Assembly (NCBI RefSeq): GCF_000403845.2
Contig: NZ_KE159569.1
Location: 125,472-189,471, forward strand
Direction: 5' to 3'
Source of the DNA: Eubacterium sp. 14-2
GTDB lineage: Bacteria; Bacillota; Clostridia; Lachnospirales; Lachnospiraceae
Length of the DNA stretch: 64,000 bases
Of this stretch, positions 8,291 to 16,815 are shown one piece after another. Position numbers and translations under genes: made by a program. Below the pieces are notes generated by a model. That model ran no database searches and was not told where the DNA came from. It saw only the letters and a list, made by a program, of their open reading frames with translations. The stretch's first letter is position 1. Every line of letters begins with the position of its first letter.

Positions 8291-8836
8291 TCACCTTCGG
8301 TATTTATTTTTATAAGCCATAATTCCCGCCACTGTCTTGCCATCCTGTATTACGCCCTGGTAAATCAGCTCACACAGTTCTTCCAGCAAATGAGGCTCCA
8401 GATCTATAAATTCCCCTTCATCCAGATGCTGTCTGGAGGGTATCAGGTTTTCCGCTACATAGACATCCACCAGTTCATTACAGAATGCCACGGTAGTCTT
8501 AAGAGACAGCAAAAATTCCAGATTATCGCAGCGATACCCTGTCTCCTCCTCCAGCTCTCTGGCAGCACATTCTATGGTTGGCTCCGTTCTGGAATCTCTG
8601 GCTCCTGCCGGTATTTCCAGGGTAAAACGCTCCAGGGCATTCCGGTACTGGCGAACCATCAGAATTCTGCCGTCAGGCAATACCGGCACTACCGCAGCAG
8701 CTCCGTTCCGATGCTCCACATAATCCCATTTTTCCACTCTGCCGTCGGGCAGCTCCATATAATCAGAATATATATCCAGAATTGCTCCCTTATGTTCCAG
8801 TACCCTTTTCTTTCTTTTTAACAATGGCTGTTTCAT
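8291..8836 (-). CDS. nudF: NUDIX hydrolase, probable ADP-ribose pyrophosphatase
   Basis: 181 residues with GAGGAGG before the ATG. The Nudix box is in the form E85-x7-REUxEExGU (AARELEEETGY at 91-101). The distance from the leading G78 to E85 is one residue longer than the textbook box. The IPAG motif before the box, the REYR-like VRQYRNALE and the conserved EHR at 41-43 place it with NudF-type ADP-ribose pyrophosphatases, which cleave ADP-ribose to AMP and ribose 5-phosphate. Its position beside spoIIM and xerD repeats the Bacillus order. The precise substrate is inferred from family resemblance. Confidence 0.87.
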   Translation of the reverse strand: MKQPLLKRKKRVLEHKGAILDIYSDYMELPDGRVEKWDYVEHRNGAAAVVPVLPDGRILMVRQYRNALERFTLEIPAGARDSRTEPTIECAARELEEETGYRCDNLEFLLSLKTTVAFCNELVDVYVAENLIPSRQHLDEGEFIDLEPHLLEELCELIYQGVIQDGKTVAGIMAYKNKYRR

Positions 8837-8951
8837 AAATATTATCCTCCTCGATTCAGATAAACGTCAGGTTGTATGTGAAATATCAGTTTTCAGAAAC
8901 AGGATTCTCCCCTTTTCGGATGAAAAAGGACTGCATGTTTCGTTTTACATT

Positions 8952-9064
8952 AGAACAAAGCGGACAGGTCCGCATCAGCTCCCTGAATCCCTCATTCATG
9001 AGGGACCTGGACGGTTTGCTGCGCCGAGTGCAGTCGCTTTAGCGACTAATACCTGTTGCACGAG
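8952..9064. repeat. dispersed repeat, module II
   Basis: A block of about 110 bases starts AGAACAAAGCGGACAGG. It contains the palindromes GCGGAC/GTCCGC, CCCTCA/TGAGGG and GTCGCT/AGCGAC. A copy about 90% identical by eye lies at 48040-48152. In both places it is directly followed by the right half of the long-hairpin repeat. It lies in the 584-base gap between nudF and rny, where I see no gene; bases 8837-8951 hold nothing I can name. Confidence 0.75.
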
Positions 9065-9271
9065 TGCGCATGTTACTTTTATCTTATAGGAAGGTACTTT
9101 CATACTTTAACGTGGCAAGGTCTTTCCTATAAGATAAAAAAGAATGCACTATGCGCATTCTCCGCGCGCGAGCGGATTGCGCAGCAATAAACATCACCCC
9201 CGCGAGCTGCGCATCATTTTTTTGTTCTTCTATAGGAAATCCAGAGGAATTTCCTATAGAAGAACAAAAAA
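9065..9271. repeat. dispersed hairpin repeat, two consecutive long stems
   Basis: The first stem pairs 9077-9092 (TTTTATCTTATAGGAA) with 9124-9139 and has a 31-base loop. A cluster of small palindromes follows: AGAATGC...GCATTCT, CCGC...GCGG, ATTGCGCAGCAAT. The second stem is a perfect 23 bp, 9218-9240 with 9249-9271, closed by the eight-base loop CCAGAGGA. The same loop and stem core recur at 31.85, 48.0 and 48.2 kb. The repeat ends just beyond the rny terminator. Confidence 0.85.
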
Positions 9272-9298
9272 GACCGCCAACAAAATGTTGACGGTCTG
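9272..9298 (-). terminator. intrinsic terminator downstream of rny
   Basis: On the minus strand AGACCGTCAAC pairs with GTTGGCGGTCT and is followed at once by TTTTTTG. It ends transcripts from rny and from the possible structured RNA just upstream of it. The U-run is shared with the arm of the neighbouring repeat hairpin. Confidence 0.8.
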
Positions 9299-9302
9299 TA
9301 TA

Positions 9303-9420
9303 TTCAAGCTACCGGACAGCTAAACACTCCGGCTTCCGGAATCGGAAACCCTGGGGCCTGTCCCTTTACAGTAAAGTCGGGCTGTTGTAAGTTTGTCCGC
9401 CTTTGAACATTGTGTAGCTT
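9303..9420 (-). ncRNA. candidate structured RNA between the rny stop and its terminator
   Basis: On the minus strand, right after the rny stop, AAGCTAC pairs with GTAGCTT about 110 bases later. CGGACA then pairs with TGTCCG, continued by AAAC/GTTT. Inside this closed helix are two more hairpins: CTTTA/TAAAG, and an 8-bp GGTTTCCG/CGGAAGCC stem with loop ATTC. A terminator follows. I do not recognise it as a known riboswitch, 6S, SRP or tmRNA. It could be a 3'-UTR structure of rny or an independent small RNA. The fold was made by eye, without energies or comparison. Confidence 0.5.
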
Positions 9421-10968
9421 TTATTTCGCGTAATCAGTTACACGGGATTCACGAATTACATTGACTTTAATCTGTCCCGGATATTCCAGTTCATTTTCAA
9501 TCTGCCTTGAAATATCACGCGCTAACAAAATCATATCCGCATCATTGATCTGATCAGGAACTACCATAATCCGAATCTCTCTGCCTGCCTGAATAGCAAA
9601 AGACTTATCAACACCTTTAAAACCATTAGCAATATCTTCTAACTGTTTCAGTCTGTTTGAATATGTTTCCAATGTTTCTCTTCTTGCGCCCGGCCTTGCC
9701 GCTGAAATCGCATCGGCTGCCTGTACCAGACACGCAATCAAAGATTCTGCCTCCACATCTCCGTGGTGAGCTTCCACTGCATTAATCACGATTGGACTTT
9801 CCTTGTATTTTCTACATAAATCCACACCAATCTGAATATGTGAACCTTCCATTTCATGGTCAACAGATTTTCCGATATCATGGAGCAGACCGGCTCTTTT
9901 CGCCACTCTCACATCCACACCGATTTCTGCTGCCAACAATCCGGACAGCTGGGCTACTTCAATGGAATGCTTCAGTGCATTCTGTCCGTAGCTTGTACGG
10001 AACTTCATCTTTCCGAGAAGTCTTACAAGTTCCGGATGAATTCCATGCACACCAACTTCCAGTGTCGCTGCCTCCCCTTCCTCCCGAATCATGGTCTCCA
10101 CTTCTTTCTGAGCTTTCTCAACCATTTCTTCGATTCTCGCAGGATGAATCCGTCCATCCACAATCAGTTTTTCCAAAGCAATACGGGCTACTTCACGCCG
10201 AACCGGGTCAAACCCGGACAGAATGACTGCCTCCGGCGTATCATCAATAATCAGATCCACGCCTGTCATTGTCTCCAGCGTCCGAATATTTCTTCCTTCC
10301 CGGCCGATGATTCTTCCTTTCATCTCATCGTTCGGAAGCTGAACTACTGAAATCGTAGTTTCTGCCACATGGTCTGCAGCACATTTCTGAATGGCTGTCA
10401 CCACATATTCCTTCGCCTTCTTACCTGCTTCTTCTTTTGCCTTGATTTCCATTTCCTTGATTAATTTTGCAGTATCAAGCTTCACATCATCTTCAATCAT
10501 TTTTAAAAGATAATCTTTCGCCTGTTCAGAGGTTAATCCAGAGATTCTCTCCAGTTCCTGTACGCGTTCTTCGTGCAGCCTTGTAACTTCTGCTTTCTGT
10601 CTGTTAATTTCTTCTTCCTTTGCTGCAAACCCCGATTCCTTTTTCTCGATGGCTTCTAACTTTTTATCCAGATTTTCTTCCTTCTGAATAATCCGCCGCT
10701 CGTTGCGTTGAATCTCATTTCTTCGCTCTTTGATTTCCTTATCAAGGTCATTCTTTGTCCGAATAGACTCTTCCTTGATCTCCAGCAAAGATTCACGCTT
10801 TTTGGTCTCCGCAGTTTTTACAGCTTCATCTATTATTTCTCTTGCCTTTTCTTCCGCGCTTCCGATTTTGGACTCTACTACACGCTTACGGTAGGAAATC
10901 GTCGAAAAGTAAGTAACAGGTACTGCAAAAATTAACGTAACTACTACAGCGATTAAAACTTGTGGCAC
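9421..10968 (-). CDS. rny: ribonuclease Y
   Basis: 515 residues, the standard length. RNase Y is the membrane-bound endonuclease that starts mRNA decay in Firmicutes. An N-terminal membrane helix (about 4-22) is followed by a long charged coiled coil (about 30-200), a KH RNA-binding domain with [10 protein letters not shown] at 218-227, and an HD domain with H334 in [11 protein letters not shown] and H363-D364 in LLHDIGK. The start codon is GTG, seven bases after AGGAGG. The gene lies downstream of recX on the same strand but has a 143-base leader of its own. Its stop is followed by a possible structured RNA and a terminator. Confidence 0.97.
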   Translation of the reverse strand: MPQVLIAVVVTLIFAVPVTYFSTISYRKRVVESKIGSAEEKAREIIDEAVKTAETKKRESLLEIKEESIRTKNDLDKEIKERRNEIQRNERRIIQKEENLDKKLEAIEKKESGFAAKEEEINRQKAEVTRLHEERVQELERISGLTSEQAKDYLLKMIEDDVKLDTAKLIKEMEIKAKEEAGKKAKEYVVTAIQKCAADHVAETTISVVQLPNDEMKGRIIGREGRNIRTLETMTGVDLIIDDTPEAVILSGFDPVRREVARIALEKLIVDGRIHPARIEEMVEKAQKEVETMIREEGEAATLEVGVHGIHPELVRLLGKMKFRTSYGQNALKHSIEVAQLSGLLAAEIGVDVRVAKRAGLLHDIGKSVDHEMEGSHIQIGVDLCRKYKESPIVINAVEAHHGDVEAESLIACLVQAADAISAARPGARRETLETYSNRLKQLEDIANGFKGVDKSFAIQAGREIRIMVVPDQINDADMILLARDISRQIENELEYPGQIKVNVIRESRVTDYAK

Positions 10969-11111
10969 AGGAGCACCTCCTTATTAAATTTTCATTGTAC
11001 ATATAGTAAACTTTCTTCCGTTTCTAATATGTCATATACAATAAATTACAGGAATCTTCTGCAATCTATGAACATGAATTACAACATATTGATTTTATAC
11101 TTTTTTCGGCC

Positions 11112-11717
11112 TTATGTCAAGTAGTCTAATACATGCAAAATGTCATCCGAATGAAAACCTTTACGCATCAGAAACTGATACATCCTCTGTTTCTCTTTCA
11201 AATCTGCCTGTTCACCGGAATAGTGCTTCTTTTCCACCCATTTTAAAATCAGATCCCGTTCTGTTTCCTGCCGGTATTCTTCTTCCAGCGCCTGTTCCAC
11301 CAACTCCCTGTCAATGCCCTTCCCTGCCAGCTCTGCCTGGATTTTTCTGCGGCTCTTCCTGTCCCTCTGACTGCGCACATAGTTCCTGGCATATCTGGCG
11401 TCATCCAGGTAGTGAAAACTTTTCACATACTCGATGGCATTGTCAATCAGTTCTTCTCCATACAGCCCCTGCCGGAGTTTCATTCTGAGCTGGGCTTCCG
11501 TCCGGTCCATCTTCTCCAGCAGATGCAGCGTTCTTCTTCTGGCTCTTTTCACCAGAATCTCATGGTATATCTCTTCATACTGCTCCTGGGAAAGTTCTGC
11601 TTCCTCTCTTATGTCATACCTTTTCCCTTCCCCCTTATACAGTACAAAATTCACTCCGTCTTCCAGAACAACCTGTATACGCTTTTTATCCAGCTCAGTT
11701 ACCTGCAAGATCTGCAT
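11112..11717 (-). CDS. recX: regulatory protein RecX
   Basis: 201 residues from the ATG at 11717, which has AAAGGA eight bases upstream; an ATG at 11738 would add seven residues. RecX binds RecA filaments and limits or remodels their activity. The protein consists of helical RecX repeats, with recognisable [20 protein letters not shown] and QFLMRKGF segments. The Arg-rich composition is typical. The start lies inside the end of recA (23-base overlap), so translation is probably coupled and expression follows the SOS-controlled recA promoter. Confidence 0.9.
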   Translation of the reverse strand: MQILQVTELDKKRIQVVLEDGVNFVLYKGEGKRYDIREEAELSQEQYEEIYHEILVKRARRRTLHLLEKMDRTEAQLRMKLRQGLYGEELIDNAIEYVKSFHYLDDARYARNYVRSQRDRKSRRKIQAELAGKGIDRELVEQALEEEYRQETERDLILKWVEKKHYSGEQADLKEKQRMYQFLMRKGFHSDDILHVLDYLT

Positions 11718-12858
11718 CCTGACTGTCCTTTCCCGCATCCGGCTTTTCTTCCTTCACTGTCTTTGCGCCATCCGGCTTTTCTTCTTTCACCGTCTTTCCT
11801 GTCTTTCCCGCCTTCTTCTCGTCCTTTTCCCCTTTTTCTTCCTGTTCTTCTTCCCTGGTCAGTATCTGTTCTCTCACCTTTATCTCAACTTCCCGGCAGA
11901 CTTCTTCATGTTCCCGCAGATACTGCTTGGCATTTTCCCGTCCCTGCCCGATTTTCGCTCCATTATAGGCGAACCATGCACCGGATTTGTTGATAATTCC
12001 ACAGTCTACGGCAATATCCAGAATATCCCCTTCTTTTGATATGCCCTGACCGAACATGATATCAAACTCTGCCTCTTTAAAGGGAGGTGCAACCTTATTC
12101 TTTACCACCTTGATTCTGGTCCGGTTGCCGATAAATTCTCCGGCCTGCTTCAAAGCCTCCACCCTTCTCACATCCAGACGAATGGAAGAATAGAACTTCA
12201 GCGCCCGGCCGCCTGTGGTGGTTTCCGGACTTCCAAACATTACGCCTACCTTCTCACGGAGCTGATTGATAAAAATGACAATACAGTTCGACTTGCTGAT
12301 AACGGCCGTAAGTTTACGGAGGGCCTGGGACATCAGCCTGGCCTGCAGGCCCACATGGGAGTCTCCCATATCCCCGTCAATTTCAGCCTTGGGCACCAGA
12401 GCAGCCACGGAGTCCACAATTACAATATCCACTGCCCCGGAACGCACCATGGTCTCTGTAATCTCCAGAGCCTGCTCCCCGTTATCCGGCTGAGAAATAT
12501 ACAGGTTATCAATATCCACTCCTATATTTCCCGCATATACCGGGTCCAGCGCATGTTCCGCATCAATAAATCCTGCTATGCCCCCCTGTTTCTGTACTTC
12601 TGCCACCATATGTAAAGCCACTGTTGTCTTACCGCTGGATTCCGGCCCGTATACTTCAATAATTCTTCCTCTTGGTACGCCCCCTACTCCCAGGGCCAGA
12701 TCCAGGCTGAGACATCCGGTAGGAACAGATTCCACATTCATATTGGCCACCGATTCCCCCAGCTTCATAATGGAACCTTTTCCGTAATCCTTCTCAATCT
12801 TCGCAATCGCAGCGTCCAGCGCCTTTAATTTATCCTCTTTTTTATCTTCTTTCGCCAT
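11695..12858 (-). CDS. recA: recombinase RecA
   Basis: 387 residues from the ATG at 12858, which has AAGGAG seven bases upstream; the ATG at 12864 is too close to that site. RecA forms filaments on single-stranded DNA, catalyses strand exchange and triggers LexA self-cleavage. Walker A is GPESSGKTT. The DNA-binding and core motifs are intact (for example INQLREKVG and [12 protein letters not shown]). The C-terminal tail after about residue 330 is unusually long and charged, and includes two TVKEEKPD units in tandem. It is transcribed from a sigma-A promoter with a perfect SOS box and overlaps recX. Confidence 0.98.
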   Translation of the reverse strand: MAKEDKKEDKLKALDAAIAKIEKDYGKGSIMKLGESVANMNVESVPTGCLSLDLALGVGGVPRGRIIEVYGPESSGKTTVALHMVAEVQKQGGIAGFIDAEHALDPVYAGNIGVDIDNLYISQPDNGEQALEITETMVRSGAVDIVIVDSVAALVPKAEIDGDMGDSHVGLQARLMSQALRKLTAVISKSNCIVIFINQLREKVGVMFGSPETTTGGRALKFYSSIRLDVRRVEALKQAGEFIGNRTRIKVVKNKVAPPFKEAEFDIMFGQGISKEGDILDIAVDCGIINKSGAWFAYNGAKIGQGRENAKQYLREHEEVCREVEIKVREQILTREEEQEEKGEKDEKKAGKTGKTVKEEKPDGAKTVKEEKPDAGKDSQDADLAGN

Positions 12859-12876
12859 TTTCATTCTCCTTCTTCA

Positions 12877-12890
12877 CGAACTTATGTTCG
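12877..12890. promoter_or_regulatory. LexA (SOS) box of recA
   Basis: The palindrome CGAAC-TTAT-GTTCG is an exact match to the Gram-positive SOS consensus CGAAC-N4-GTTCG. It lies between the -10 element and the ribosome site of recA, where bound LexA would block transcription. Induction by DNA damage is therefore expected. Confidence 0.93.
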
Positions 12891-12899
12891 TTCGATTAC

Positions 12900-12928
12900 A
12901 TAATAGTATAGTTTTTGAAAGTTGTCAA
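12900..12928 (-). promoter_or_regulatory. sigma-A promoter of recA-recX
   Basis: On the minus strand TTGACA (12923-12928) and TATTAT (12900-12905) are spaced by 17 bases. The SOS box begins ten bases downstream of the -10 element. Confidence 0.8.
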
Positions 12929-13018
12929 CTGTTTTCCGGAAATTTTATGCTTTCATGGCTGATTTGCATCTCTGACAGGGATTATGCAGGCCACCCTGCA
13001 TTTCCTGAAGAAAAAAGA

Positions 13019-13039
13019 ACAGTTACCGTCTGTAACTGT
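13019..13039 (-). terminator. terminator of trxA
   Basis: On the minus strand ACAGTTAC pairs with GTAACTGT across a short loop and is followed by TCTTTTTT. It lies 30 bases after the trxA stop. Confidence 0.85.
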
Positions 13040-13069
13040 CCTTTATTATAAGATTTATTTTTCTTTCCG

Positions 13070-13378
13070 TCAACCCAGGATTTTTCTGATTTCTTCCAGA
13101 GAATGGAATCCCACCGCTTTTTTTTCAATCTGTCCTTCTTTAAAGAAAATAAGGGTGGGAATACTCATAACGCCATACTTCCGGGCCAGTTCTCCCTGCT
13201 CGTCCACATTCAGCTTGCCCATCTTTACTTCCGGAAATTCTTCTGCCGCCTGTTCGATAACGGGGCCCTGCATCTGACAGGGGCCGCACCAGGTAGCCCA
13301 GAAATCCACCAATACCGGTACATCGCTGTTTAATACTTCCTTTTCAAAATTATCTGCTGTAAGTTCCAATACTGCCAT
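13070..13378 (-). CDS. trxA: thioredoxin
   Basis: 102 residues with AGGAGG before the ATG. The active site WCGPC has its cysteines at 31 and 34, and the cis-proline loop is MSIPTLIFF. The whole protein is one thioredoxin fold. It reduces disulfides of cytoplasmic proteins with electrons from thioredoxin reductase, which is not encoded nearby. One difference from the norm is a Gln and Met after the active site (CGPCQMQGPV), where CGPCKM is usual. It is monocistronic, with its own terminator. Confidence 0.95.
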   Translation of the reverse strand: MAVLELTADNFEKEVLNSDVPVLVDFWATWCGPCQMQGPVIEQAAEEFPEVKMGKLNVDEQGELARKYGVMSIPTLIFFKEGQIEKKAVGFHSLEEIRKILG

Positions 13379-13599
13379 CTTTTCTTCCTCCTGAATATTA
13401 TTTTTTGGTAACTGTTAAAACCCCATGGAAAATAAAAACCGTGAGCCTGTTATGTTATTCTACCACACTTTTCCTGACGGCTCATCCACTTTTTGCTAAA
13501 AAACCGTTAAAAAAATTTTTCCTCCTTGAATACTTTCCCGCTTCATGTTACAGTAAATGACAAATAATATATCAAATCCAGAATAATCGAGGTTACCAG

Positions 13600-14673
13600 A
13601 TGAATAAGAATATCAAGAGACAACTGTTCCACGATTTTGCTGTTACCATCGGACTTCTGTTTTTCACCACCGGGCTGACGTTTTTTCTGTTTTATTTCGT
13701 CTCTGAGAACCCGGCAAATATCGCCCTGTTTTATATTGTTGGAATTATCTCTGTTGCACGGTATACAAACGGGTATTTTTATGGCATTTTTGCATCTTTC
13801 CTCAGTATTATTTTTATCAATTGTTTCTTTTCCTATCCATATTTCCGGATAGATTTTACGCTTCAGGATTACCCTTTTACATTTATGTGCATGCTGACGC
13901 TTTCTTCTATTACCAGTATCACCACAACCCACCTGAAACAGCAGACAAAAATCCTTGCATTTCATGAAAAACAGCTGATGGAAGCCGAAAAAGAAAAAAT
14001 GCGAGCCAATCTCCTCCGTGCTGTTTCCCATGATCTGCGTACCCCGCTGACCAGCATTCTGGGTTCTATTTCATCCATTGAGGCAGAGGGAGACAAACCC
14101 GACCCGGAGGAATGGCAGGAACTCATCCGCAATATTCACGATGATGCGGGCTGGCTCCTGAACATGGTGGAGAATCTTCTGTCTGTGACCAGGATTCAGA
14201 CCGGTACTTCCCGCCTGAATACTTTTCCGGAAATTGTGGACGAAGTGGTAGCTGAGTCCGTAACCCGCATACAGAAACGATTTCCTGATGCTGAAATTGA
14301 TGTAACCGTCCCTTCAGAAATCCTTATGGTTTCCATGGATGCCATGCTGATTGAACAGGTTCTGCTCAATCTCCTCGAAAATGCCATTACTCATTCCGGA
14401 AGCAGCAAACCGGTCCGCCTGATTGTGGAAAATCATCCACGGACTGTCTGTTTCCGCATTATTGATTATGGAGTAGGCCTGCAGGAAAACCAGCTGGAAC
14501 ATATTTTTGACGGCACTTATTCCGAAGGTTCTTCCTCAGACATACGAAAAGGTATGGGTATCGGTCTGTCTATCTGCAAGACAGTCGTTACCGCACATAA
14601 AGGCAGCATTTCTGCTGAAAATCACGCAGAAGGTGCTGAATTTCTTTTCACACTACCAAAGGAGGAAATGTAA
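13600..14673 (+). CDS. short KdpD-like sensor histidine kinase
   Basis: 357 residues, against about 900 for full KdpD. The N-terminal KdpD sensor and USP-like domains are absent. The protein starts directly with the four membrane helices of the DUF4118 region (about 13-35, 41-55, 60-79, 92-111). These are followed by a HisKA domain with H144 in AVSHDLRTPL and a HATPase domain with the N box NLLENAITHS, G1 DYGVGL and G2 GMGIGLSICK. It resembles the C-terminal half of KdpD, which senses potassium or turgor. No kdpFABC transport genes are nearby, so its signal and targets are unknown. Its stop overlaps the regulator start as TAATG. Confidence 0.88.
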   Translation: MNKNIKRQLFHDFAVTIGLLFFTTGLTFFLFYFVSENPANIALFYIVGIISVARYTNGYFYGIFASFLSIIFINCFFSYPYFRIDFTLQDYPFTFMCMLTLSSITSITTTHLKQQTKILAFHEKQLMEAEKEKMRANLLRAVSHDLRTPLTSILGSISSIEAEGDKPDPEEWQELIRNIHDDAGWLLNMVENLLSVTRIQTGTSRLNTFPEIVDEVVAESVTRIQKRFPDAEIDVTVPSEILMVSMDAMLIEQVLLNLLENAITHSGSSKPVRLIVENHPRTVCFRIIDYGVGLQENQLEHIFDGTYSEGSSSDIRKGMGIGLSICKTVVTAHKGSISAENHAEGAEFLFTLPKEEM

Positions 14674-15383
14674 TGCACAAATTTACCGTACTTCTCATCG
14701 AAGATGAAAAAAGTATCAGCGATTTTACATCCAGGACACTGACTTCTCATAATTATCGTGTTGTCTGTGCATCCACCGGAGCAGAAGCTCTTTCCCTTGC
14801 TTCCTCTCTCTGTCCTGACATTTTTCTGCTTGACCTGGGACTGCCGGATATGGACGGTATGGAGATTATCCGCAGTCTTCGCACCTGGTCCGGCTCTCCT
14901 ATTATTGTAGTTTCCGCCCGTACACTGGAAGATGACAAGGTAAGGGCTCTGGACGCCGGCGCCGATGACTATCTCACCAAACCCTTCGGCACCTCCGAAC
15001 TGCTGGCCAGAATCCGCACTTCGTTGCGGCATAGCAACAAGGTGAACAGCGATAACGGACTCCCCCAGCATCCCTATCAGGCCAAAGGCCTGAAAATTGA
15101 CTTTTTCAAACGCACCATTACCATCCATGAGGAAGCCGTTCATCTCACGCCCATTGAATACAAAATTGTGGCATTCCTGGCTCAGAACTCCGGCAAGGTT
15201 ATGACCTATTCCGCAGTTATGAACAATGTATGGGGGCCCTATGCCGAATCTGACAACAAAATTTTAAGAGTAAATATGGCTAATATACGCCGCAAACTGG
15301 AGAAAAACCCGGCTCAGCCGGTTTATATTTTTACAGAGGTGGGCGTAGGCTACCGGATGGCCGATGATGAAGAAATTTCATAA
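14673..15383 (+). CDS. KdpE-like OmpR-family response regulator
   Basis: 236 residues. The receiver domain has acidic residues E10 and D11, phosphoacceptor D54 in LLDLGLPD, and the conserved lysine in DYLTKPF. The winged-helix DNA-binding domain follows, with LTPIEYKIVAFLAQNSGKV, the RVNMANIRRKLE recognition segment and GVGYRM near the end. The closest family by eye is KdpE. It is translationally coupled to the sensor kinase through a TAATG overlap, so the two form a pair. No Kdp transporter is present, and the next gene on the same strand is a cell-wall deacetylase behind its own 189-base gap, so the target is not evident. Confidence 0.9.
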   Translation: MHKFTVLLIEDEKSISDFTSRTLTSHNYRVVCASTGAEALSLASSLCPDIFLLDLGLPDMDGMEIIRSLRTWSGSPIIVVSARTLEDDKVRALDAGADDYLTKPFGTSELLARIRTSLRHSNKVNSDNGLPQHPYQAKGLKIDFFKRTITIHEEAVHLTPIEYKIVAFLAQNSGKVMTYSAVMNNVWGPYAESDNKILRVNMANIRRKLEKNPAQPVYIFTEVGVGYRMADDEEIS

Positions 15384-15572
15384 GGTAACTCAGGTGCCGA
15401 ATCACCTCTGGCCCTGCACTTCATACCATAATCAAATTAAGAAATTCTCAATTGTTTTTTTTCCGGCAATTGTATACAATAGACTTGTTATCAGTTAAAA
15501 TAAAACTGGTCAGAGCCCTGCCCCGTAACGGGGCAAAAGCCAATTTTTAAAAGAAAGGCAGAGAAATATTTT

Positions 15573-16646
15573 ATGCAGAAAAGAAGAAAGAGACGCAGGA
15601 GAAGGAGAAATCAGGAACTCCGCCTCCTCACCTGCGTAGTTGCGGTAGTCGTAATACTTGCTGTTATTGTGGGCGTCACCGGCGCTGTAAAATCCGCAAA
15701 TGAGCGGGAACAGCAGAAACAGGAAGAACAGGCCCGCAAAGAACAGGAGAAAAAAGAGGCCGCTGAAAAAGAAAAAAAGAAAAAAGAAGCCGCTGAAAAG
15801 AAGGACGACCTTTCTGAGCATCCGGAAAGTGAAAGCCAGGACGAACAGGACGAACCTTTTACACTGGCTGATCTGGATAACCCGGAAGGATTTGACACCA
15901 GGCCCACGGAAAAGGGAATTGTACTGCAGAATACGCAGCTTGACCTGAACGGACTGGACACTGCCTGCCTGGACTGGGGACAGGGCGGAGACAAAGACCA
16001 GTGGAACCGGCCTGCAGGCTGTATGCAGTATCAGGAGAAATACGGAAAGTGCAATGCTCACTTTATCGTGGATGAACCGGAGAAAAAGGTAATTTACCTC
16101 ACCATTGATGAGGGTTACGAATATGGCTGTTCTCCGCGGATTCTGGATACATTGAAAGAAAAAAATGTACATGCTGTCTTTTTTGTAACCAAATCTTTTG
16201 CATCCCAGAATCCTGACCTGGTTCAGCGGATGATTGACGAAGGACATGAAGTAGGCAATCACAGCGTTACTCACCCGGCCGCAGGCCTGCCCTCTCAGAC
16301 CATTGAGCAGCAGACGGAAGAAGTTACCGGCAATCATAGTTATATCAAAGAACAGTTTGACTATGACATGCACCTCTTCCGCTATCCTGCCGGCAAATTC
16401 AGCGAACAGTCCGCAGCGCTTTTAAATAACCTGAATTATAAAAGCATATTCTGGAGTTTCGCCTACCTGGATTATGATGTAAATAATCAGCCTGACCCAG
16501 GAGAAAGCCTTCAGAAACTTATGGACTGCCTGCACCCCGGCGCCATTTACCTGCTGCACGCCGAGTCAGAAACAAATACACAGATACTGGGGGATTTCAT
16601 CGACCAGACCAGAGCTCAGGGCTATGAATTTAAATTATTCCAGTAG
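15573..16646 (+). CDS. pdaA: polysaccharide deacetylase, PdaA-like
   Basis: 357 residues. A highly basic N-terminus (QKRRKRRRRRR) precedes a membrane helix at about 20-39. A Lys/Glu coiled stretch (about 43-95) and a NodB deacetylase domain (about 170-350) follow. PdaA removes the N-acetyl group of muramic acid, allowing the delta-lactam of spore cortex. The metal site shows H230 and H234 (HSVTH), and the RYPAG motif follows. In the first motif the usual D-D or D-N is D179-E180 (LTIDEGYE), an unusual substitution. The Ser/Thr and His pattern and the GYEYG run resemble PdaA more than chitin deacetylases. The outer location and sporulation role are inferred. Confidence 0.8.
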   Translation: MQKRRKRRRRRRNQELRLLTCVVAVVVILAVIVGVTGAVKSANEREQQKQEEQARKEQEKKEAAEKEKKKKEAAEKKDDLSEHPESESQDEQDEPFTLADLDNPEGFDTRPTEKGIVLQNTQLDLNGLDTACLDWGQGGDKDQWNRPAGCMQYQEKYGKCNAHFIVDEPEKKVIYLTIDEGYEYGCSPRILDTLKEKNVHAVFFVTKSFASQNPDLVQRMIDEGHEVGNHSVTHPAAGLPSQTIEQQTEEVTGNHSYIKEQFDYDMHLFRYPAGKFSEQSAALLNNLNYKSIFWSFAYLDYDVNNQPDPGESLQKLMDCLHPGAIYLLHAESETNTQILGDFIDQTRAQGYEFKLFQ

Positions 16647-16710
16647 GCTGTCACTGAACACAATTTTTGGGACAGCATCAGGATACCATAGCAGCGGAAA
16701 ATAAAACTCA

Positions 16711-16802
16711 GGGCTGCGGCACACAGCCTGTATACCATATACGGATAAGACCCGTTCGGTCTGTACCATATGCTGTATACAGCAACTGTTTTGCCGCAGC
16801 CC
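16711..16802. terminator. long hairpin between pdaA and prfC
   Basis: GGGCTGCGGCA (16711-16721) pairs with TGCCGCAGCCC (16792-16802). An inner stem joins CTGTATAC with a second GTATACAG. A pyrimidine-rich run follows on the plus strand and TGAGTTTTATTTT on the minus strand. It lies between convergent genes and probably ends both. Confidence 0.65.
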
Positions 16803-16815
16803 TTTCTGTTTCCTT

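Noticed and set aside
8952-9271. CRISPR array
   Set aside because: Repeats are long palindromes without regular unique spacers, and no cas genes are seen.
9303-9420. Cyclic-di-GMP or guanidine riboswitch
   Set aside because: Only a few short matches (GGTAGC, CAGGGTTTCCG); the order of conserved segments does not fit, and it lies after, not before, a gene.
13543-14031. 162-residue minus-strand frame over the sensor kinase start
   Set aside because: Antisense shadow; no start signal and low-quality composition.
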